DNA from: Laetiporus sulphureus 93-53
Taxonomy: Eukaryota > Basidiomycota > Agaricomycetes > Polyporales > Laetiporaceae
Direction: 5' to 3'
NCBI RefSeq assembly: GCF_001632365.1
Contig: NW_024468529.1
Coordinates: 47,762-111,761 of the forward strand
Length of the DNA stretch: 64,000 bases
Shown: piece by piece, positions 57,533-64,000 of the stretch
Numbering within the stretch: position 1 is the first letter of the stretch
How the letters are laid out: each line of letters opens with the position of its first letter
Translations under genes and position numbers: made by a program
Notes under the pieces: model-generated
Told to the model about the DNA's origin: nothing
Seen by the model: the letters and a program-made list of their open reading frames with translations, nothing else
The model's database searches: none

Positions 57533-59064
57533 ATGCACTTCGTGAACCGCCTCCCTCTCACCGAGGACTCCTGCTATGAGATCACGAAGCTCGAGCTGCG
57601 CTCTGACGAAGACCACGAAATCATCGACGACGATCTCGCCCACATCCTTCCATACTGCCCCAACCTTGAATTCGTCAGTCTTTCAGGCGTACCCGACCTC
57701 ACCGATCGCACCGTAATCATACTCGCCCACACAGCTCCACTGCTACGTGAACTCGACCTCTCCGGCTGTACACAGGTGACGGATCTCTCCATTGGGGAGC
57801 TAGTGTCGGTCGCGACAGATCTGGAGGTCGTCAGGCTGAACGGGATCAAGATGCTGACAGACTCGTCAGTGTCCACGCTGGCACGGTGTCTCGTCAACTT
57901 ACTTGAACTCGAACTCTCTGATCTACCTCTGCTCACCCCGGCGTCCATCCGAGACATCTGGACATTCTCGATGAAGCTGCAGCGCCTAAAGCTTGCCGGA
58001 TGCATTTACCTCACAGACAAGGCTTTCCCGTCATCATCCCGCTCCTCCATCGCCATAAGCGGGACACCTGCCTCCGCGCAGACCCCCTCCCGCACAAGCA
58101 ACAACATCCCTTCTTCCAACAGCATAAAACAGCCTGCATGGCCGGAGAACATGCCCCCTCTGCTGTTCTCCTCTGCACACAAGCTGTCAAATCTTCGTGT
58201 GCTCGACGTGAGTCACTGTGCGCGGCTAACAGACGCCGCAATCGCTGGAATTGTCGCGCACGCGCCGCGCATCCGGGACATCAACCTGTCTGACTGCACG
58301 GCGCTCACCGACGCCGCCGCCGAGGCCGTCGCGACCCTCGGTTCGCGCCTGACCGTGCTCGCAATGGCACGCGTGGATCGGCTCACGGACCGTGGCATCG
58401 TGGGTATCGTGCGCGCATGCACCAAGCTCAAATCCGTGGACGCAAGCTGTAAGTGGACTCCCGAGTTTCTTACGCATAATTTGATTGATGCCTTGTCGCC
58501 ACAGTCAACCCGCTTCTGACGGATCTCGCAGTGCTGGAGCTTGTGACCTTACCGCTTCTACAGCGGTTGTCGATCGCGGGCCTCTCGCATCTCACGGATA
58601 ACGCGTTGCTCTTCCTTGCGGAGCACGCACCGTCGCTCGAGCGCCTGCATCTCTCGCACTGCAGGAACTTATCGCTGGATGCGATACATGTCGTGCTCCA
58701 GAAGCTGACCAAGCTCGAGCATCTGAGCGCATCTAGCGTACCGGCACTGAAGCGCGTCGGCGTGGAGCGCTTCTCGGAGCGCCCTCCGAGGGTGAGTACG
58801 TTCGCGAATCACGGAGACGTCATGTCACTCAAAAGCACACGCTTCCTCCATGCTGTCTGATGGCATGCTGTATGCGCTGCTGAATGTTCATTATCTATAT
58901 AGGACTATAGCAGGTCGAAGCAGGGCGTCTACCGAGTCTTTTTGGGCGACAACATCCAGGCTCTGGCGAAGTTTCTCGACAAGGAGCAGGCGCGGCGCCG
59001 AGCAGCGGAAGAGAAGAACGTCATATTCGTGCCGCGGGCAGATGACAGCCTCGATCTGTACTAG
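57533..59064 (+). CDS. Leucine-rich-repeat (RNI-like, Grr1-type) protein lacking an F-box
   Basis: Model: join(57533..58448,58505..58791,58921..59064), 448 aa. Cysteine-containing LRRs repeat at about 26 residues: CPNLEFVSLSGVPDLTDRTV, LLRELDLSGCTQVTDLSIGEL, LRVLDVSHCARLTDAAIAGI, IRDINLSDCTALTDAAAEAV, LTVLAMARVDRLTDRGIVGI and LERLHLSHCRNLSLDAI. These are as in yeast Grr1 and human FBXL proteins. The C-terminus (VYRVFLGDNIQAL, AEEKNVIFVPRADDSLDLY) is conserved in the fungal family. The expected N-terminal F-box is absent: the frame opens at MHFVNRLPL, where family members normally continue from the F-box. Either the first exon is missed or the gene is truncated. Confidence 0.8.
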
Positions 59065-62000
59065 CTGAACATGCAGAGTGATGAATGTGGATGCGCTGGC
59101 GTTTGGCGACGAGGTGATTACGCTGGTCCATGGCGCTGCCCCCGGATCACCGCCTATCCTGCCCGACAGCAGCGCGGTTATCTAGCACAACTCGCTCACC
59201 GCACACTCAGCAATGCATATACTGATACTCTCGGCTGGGAAGACGAGCTGGCCAGTTTGCCGATGGTCACTGCCGGGCTTGATGGGATGTGCTTCTGGCT
59301 TCTGGACGGGAAGGGAACGACGGAAGACATTGGGCTTTTTACAACCAGTCACGTAGAAATGCCACCGCAGCCGTGAGACCGATACGATACAGTCGATGGT
59401 ATCCTCATGACCAGGTTCGTACTCTGTACTTTCTTTCACATCTATAATCAAGCTTCTAGGAGACACACCGTCACTGTTCATCGTGATACCTTACAACCAG
59501 CTTCATACCACACGATTCCTCAATACAATATACTTTCTTCTCAGACTCCAAACGACCTTCACACTTCTCACACCTCTGCTCCACAACATGCGCCTGCGCC
59601 TTCCCTCATCTGCATTCATCCAAGGGAAAAAATCAACGTGCACGCGGGTTGGATAAAGGTGCGATGATTCTAGATAGCAATGGCAATGGCACGCATGTAC
59701 CTGCCGATCCTTCCGGGATACCATGTACAAGATGTTATTCGTAGGCAGAGTGCCACTAAGGGTAGGGGGGATGCTAGTTTACCCAATTGCTGACATCTTC
59801 GGATGGCAAGTACTGTCGCCGATGTTTGCGGCCAAGAAGATCGGTCCAGGCACCGGCTACGACGAACGAACGTGCCTTGTTCTTGTTGCTCGTCAATAAT
59901 GCTAGCACCTCTGAGTTTGACGGTGATTGAGTTTGACCACGCGGATATCACGCTCTGCGGGAGCTAGTGGGTGACGTTTTTGGTGCTCACCGGAACCGAG
60001 GAGCTCGGGATGCTCGTGCGCGCCCGACGTTAGCCAAGTGATCGTAGTGTGGTTTGAGCTACGGGTCGATTCGGAGATCGCGGTGTTAGGTCGATGGTTT
60101 GGGATCGTCATTTGTACTAGTGTTGGTGAGGACGTACAAAGGCGACCTAGGATGAGCAGTAAACTTTGTCAATGAGGGTTCGTATCAGGCAAGTAGGGGG
60201 GATTCGTATCAGGAATGTAGGGAGGGTTCGTATCAGGCATGCAGGGAGGATTCGTATCAGGCCTACATGCTTGTAGCCCCTTCAATCATGGTTCGATTTT
60301 TAGTATGTGCCGCTAGATTGAGACGAGCAACGCGGCGAGTAACGAGGCAGGATGATACGACGAACATGCCTTCATGAGAAAGGCAAGTCGTCCTCGAGCT
60401 CTTGGGAACAGACATGTAGATGCTGGATATGGAATCGGGGTAGTGGGAAGGCCGATACTTCAGTGCGTTCGTGGACAGATTATGATACCTCGTGTGGCCT
60501 GCGGAAGGTTGGTTGCTCAGCATCGTTTGGGCAGGCTTGATAATGACAGCAATTGAGAAAGAAGCGCGTAGTCGAACGATTGAACGATGCCAATGTTGGA
60601 TTTTTACTGATTTATTGAGTTCATTTCGGGCTTCATGATGACCAGAGGCCGATCCGATGTCGCTGCTCCGAGCAAGGCCTGGTGTAGTCAGCAGAAGCCT
60701 TGCAGAAATGAACGAAACGCTGAACCCGCTCGGCGCTTGAAGCAAAAGCGTGCGATGCGGTACGCCATGAGTGTGCTGTGGTATCAATGCACATTGTTCG
60801 CTTCGCTTGGCAGTAGGATGGTGGAGTTGGCGAAATGCCGCAGTCCAGACCGTGAAGTGAGGAACCAGAGAGTGAAGAACCACCTGAAGTTCGCATCGCA
60901 TGTCGCATAGCGCGGGTCGAATTGCGCTAAGCAGCCTCCAAAAGCAGGAAATTTTATCGATCCGACATCGGGTGTCCATCACGATCGAAGCAGGAGAAGG
61001 CGATGCAGAAGGGACCATAGAAAAGAATTAGCCAGGAGGATTAACGCACAGGCGAAGAACCATCAGGCACGTTGCACCAGTGTGCTTCTGCGCAATGGGC
61101 TTCGCGGTCGTCCGGGAGGATGCTGCGCCGGGCGGGACTGCAATGCGGTGTCGTACATATCTGCGATAGAGCGCGGAATGAAGTGGAAGCCATCGCCGCA
61201 TTATCGTGCCAATTGCGTTTGAGTGCCTGTACTGTCAAGGAGTAACCCGCGTATCAGCGACCACACCGCCGGTGCTTACCATTACCATCGGAGTGCGCTG
61301 ATGATGTGCTTGCTTCCCGCTAGCGTGAGGAGGGGGAGCCTCGAGGCAGGTGGCGAAAATGCGAGATGTGGTTGGGTCCGAGGACCCGGAGAGCGCTCGA
61401 GGCTCGCGCGAAGAAGCTCAGCAAGAACTGGCGTACGATGACGCGCAGTGATATCATGATGCCGGTTAGGGAGCAGAGATGTCGCAATGAAAGCGCCTTG
61501 TAGGAGGAAAGGGGAGGCCACCGGACGACGAGGAGTGTTATATACGTACTGGGCGTATCCGACGCTTGTCATCCGAACTTTGTCGCGCTTATCTCGGCTA
61601 AATGGCGCCCGCTGGGAGCAGCAGCAGCGGCACGGTTCGCATAGCGCAGACGTGAAGGGAGGAGAAAGAGAAAGAGACTGGAGTGAAAGTGTGCGGACTC
61701 TGTATGCAGAGGAAGACGGGGAGTTGCCGGATAGGAGTTGCCATATGTAGGATTCAGGTGGGTGGTAGTGTGAAGAGGGCAATAGCTTCTTCAGATGCCG
61801 AATTTGGACAGGGCGGGCGGCTATTGGAGCGGGAGCATACCGTCAGAGGCGGCGACAGGTTGTCACCGTTCTGCCGAGTTGTGGCAGAACTTGTCCGGCG
61901 ACGGTGAGGCAGATAGGGCGCACGAGGCGGAGCAGAGGAGGATGCGACGGCACGCAGCGCACGCGATTGGCCGCCGCGCCGGGGAGCGGAAAAGACGCTA

Positions 62001-63038
62001 GCAACGCGCTGTTAGGAACGTGTTACGCAACCGCGCCCGGCTGAGCGAGATGCGTGCACTCGTTATAATATCTCTCCGAATTCGTGACTAGCATGCGGTC
62101 GTTCCTGTCCGTGCTCCTGTCTCTATCCCCTAGCTAATAGAATACCCGTCAGAGGGGCTTGCTCCAGGACTGCAACCGCGGATACCCCCAACGTCAGCGA
62201 CAACAGTGAACCATTCGGACCAACACCCGGTACCTTCTTCGCTCCAAGTGCTCTATCTCGCATCCTATCATTCTGCCGTTGCTGCACGCCCGCCTTCCAC
62301 AGGCCAGCCCCATCATTCACACTGCGCGACTGATTTCGGGCCGCCAGCCTGGGCTGACATACCCCCTCTGGCCCCCTCGCCGCCTTTCTCCACTGACGCC
62401 CTCAGCGACGCTCTGTCTTCCATTCTCCTTTCCTTCAGCGGCGCGAGTTCTCACCCATCTCTGCGCCGAACAGGACCGCAGCAACCCCTTGCACGCCTCC
62501 TCAAGACCATTTTCCCTTCTCCCCACATCCCCGCACCGCGGATACTCCACCGACGTTGTTTATAGCACCCAAACTCCCAGCCCTGACCCCATCTCCGTCC
62601 CGAAGCAGCCAGTTTTCCTTCCTAGCTGCTGATCCTCTTCATTTCTTCCTTGGATTCTTTCTCTCACTGCCAACGCCTCTCCTCCTCCTGCTGCAACGTG
62701 TCCTGAGCCTCATCTCCTTCACCGCAAGCCACTGTGATGGAGGTGGTCTCGCCCTTCCCTTCCTGCATGCCGCTATCAATACCGCCATCACCTTCCCGCC
62801 GTCGAGCAAACTCCAGCGCCGCTCCATCATCCCTCCTCGTACGCCGCACCAGCAAGCCCGATGCTATCAACTCCCTTTTCACGCTTTCGTCTCCTCCTTC
62901 GTCCCCCACCCGCAGTGTATCGCGTCGTCGCACCGCTTCCGCGCTCAGTCTTCTCGGCGAGGCACACCCAGGCACAGTCTCAACCAGCCCAAGCTCAAAT
63001 TCACTCCATGTTCCCTTTGCATGCCCGAGCATTAGCAT
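59065..63038. other. Gene-poor region with minisatellite
   Basis: About 4 kb. ORFs such as 60263-61018 (-, 251 aa) and 61282-61782 (-, 166 aa) have no recognisable content, repeat structure or splice support and look fortuitous. A GC-rich, pyrimidine-rich stretch at 62200-63000 may be the promoter and 5' UTR of the right-edge gene. Confidence 0.4.
60174..60265. repeat. Minisatellite, ~23-26-bp unit, four copies
   Basis: Four tandem units share TTCGTATCAGG followed by a variable CAAGTA / AATGTA / CATGCA / CCTACA and a G-run. Spacing is about 22-24 bp. The sequence is otherwise unlike its neighbours. Confidence 0.8.
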
Positions 63039-64000
63039 GTCCACCGCGACCGCCACAGGCACGGTCCGCGCGCCCCGCGGTGCACTGCCGCTCGCCTTCG
63101 TCCCGCTCACGCCGATCATGGCATCTCCCACAGTGACGCCCGGAGTTAGCACATCACAAGAGGCGCGCGAGCCCGGGTCGTTGGCGGTCGCAGCGACAGG
63201 GCTAACGGATTACTTGACACGCGGAGACCACGCAGTTGCCTCCTCGGAGAGCAGTCATGGGTGCGAGGAGGGAGATGTGCCAGAGAGACCTACGTGGACT
63301 TCTACCCCGCCGACGCCCCCGTCGAAGCTGTCCATCTCACCTCCGCGCGCGAGAAGCAAGAGTAGGAGCAGGAGCAGGAGCGCTCGCCCTGCATCTGTGG
63401 CTGTCCCACCTGCTCCATGCAGCCCGAGCGCTGCAGTCCCACCCCTACCCTCGTCCGTTTCTCTCTCCACGATGTCCTCCTGCGGACGGCACCAGCAGCA
63501 AAGCGGCCGTGCATATATGCGAGACCGGCGACGAAGAATGTCTCTCCCGCTGAATCTATCAAAGCCGCAGCTGCAGTCGCCCATGACGGGCTCGGGGGCA
63601 TCGTCACCCCTGCACGAATACTCAAGGTTGCTGGAAAGGGCCGCAAGCCCATTGCACTCGTCGGTTGTTGCAGTAGCTGGTACAAGGGAAGGCTCGATAG
63701 CAAGCTCGACGCGGGCCAGCTCGAGAAAACTGTTCCATCTGCACGCGGAAGAGGATGTGAGCGACGCAGAAGACGGCGAGGCAGCGCGGGGGAGAGAAGA
63801 ACGGCAAAGCAAGCGGTATTCGCTCCCTCGGACTGTGCATCCGAGTGAAAAGGGACACAGCATCGAGCGCGGACGTCCAGGCAGCGCGCATTCACAGATG
63901 GATGCGAGTCCACGCGAGGCGCGCATCGCGATGGAGGTGGATAGGGTGGACGAGGAGCTCTGCAAGGCGGCGGTGGCACGCACGGAGGCGGACCTCGAGC
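63039..64000 (+). CDS. Hypothetical disordered protein, 3' end outside window
   Basis: One frame stays open from ATG at 63039 to the right edge (at least 320 codons), so no stop is visible. Composition is Ser/Pro/Arg-rich (TPPTPPSKLSISPPRARSKS, then an RS-rich run) followed by an acidic region (HAEEDVSDAEDGEAARG) and ARIAMEVDRVDEELCKAA, which may begin a coiled coil. No domain recognised. The true start could be upstream, because the frame extends a little before the ATG. Strong GC3 bias supports coding. Confidence 0.6.

Noticed and set aside
60263..61018. 251-aa ORF on the - strand
   Set aside because: No domain, biased composition typical of non-coding frames, no splice context or conserved block.
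61282..61782. 166-aa ORF on the - strand
   Set aside because: No recognisable content and competing open frames on the + strand of the same stretch.
62664..63983. Long - strand frames opposite the right-edge ORF
   Set aside because: High GC3 on the + strand opens antisense frames; the + frame has the coherent RS-rich and acidic composition and runs through without a stop.

Overview
The window is nuclear DNA of a filamentous basidiomycete, almost certainly an Agaricomycete. Nearly every gene is cut by many 45-70 nt GT-AG introns, several with CTNAY-type branch sites. The gene content is typical of that group: PEX14, a KRE6/SKN1-type GH16 protein, a DUF6534-type seven-helix protein, F-box and LRR proteins, an OTT_1508-type deaminase and a xylose-reductase-type AKR. 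I rebuilt gene models exon by exon from splice sites, reading frame and family conservation. Joined coordinates are in the evidence fields, and nearly all models close in frame from ATG to stop.

Layout. 0-26 kb is a gene-dense core: TDA3-type FAD oxidoreductase (cut by the left edge, -), RTC3/SBDS-like small protein (-), an MLKL-like helical-bundle protein (-), PEX14 (-), membrane SDR (+), KRE6-like GH16 (+), coiled-coil/SIM/zinc-finger protein (+), DUF6534-like membrane protein (+), glutamate-carboxypeptidase-II-like M28 peptidase (-), a decayed copy of the SDR, an AKR (-) and a CASTOR/GATS-like ACT protein (-). 26-46.7 kb is looser and accessory in character. It holds two related orphan proteins, an OTT_1508-like deaminase, a frameshifted PIF1/Helitron-type helicase relic, a 258-bp foldback element, an F-box protein, a second SDR, a long disordered protein, a 68-bp repeat field containing a 996-bp hAT-like element with an 8-bp target duplication, and a second MLKL-like protein. 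47-59 kb is core again: ASCC2/Cue3-like CUE protein (+), RING protein (-), tRNA-His with intron (+), 964-aa amidohydrolase (-), small membrane protein (-) and an LRR protein without F-box (+). 59-63 kb is gene-poor with a minisatellite. A long open frame runs off the right edge.

There is no operon logic. The genes are separate units, with divergent pairs (PEX14/SDR, small membrane protein/LRR) and convergent pairs (DUF6534/M28, CUE/RING). The most unusual material is the accessory block, which sets MLKL-like helical-bundle proteins, a nucleic-acid-type deaminase and transposon debris close together, plus a recurring GTTSAAC heptamer duplication that may be a mobile-element footprint. No CRISPR array, bacterial replicon or virus was seen.
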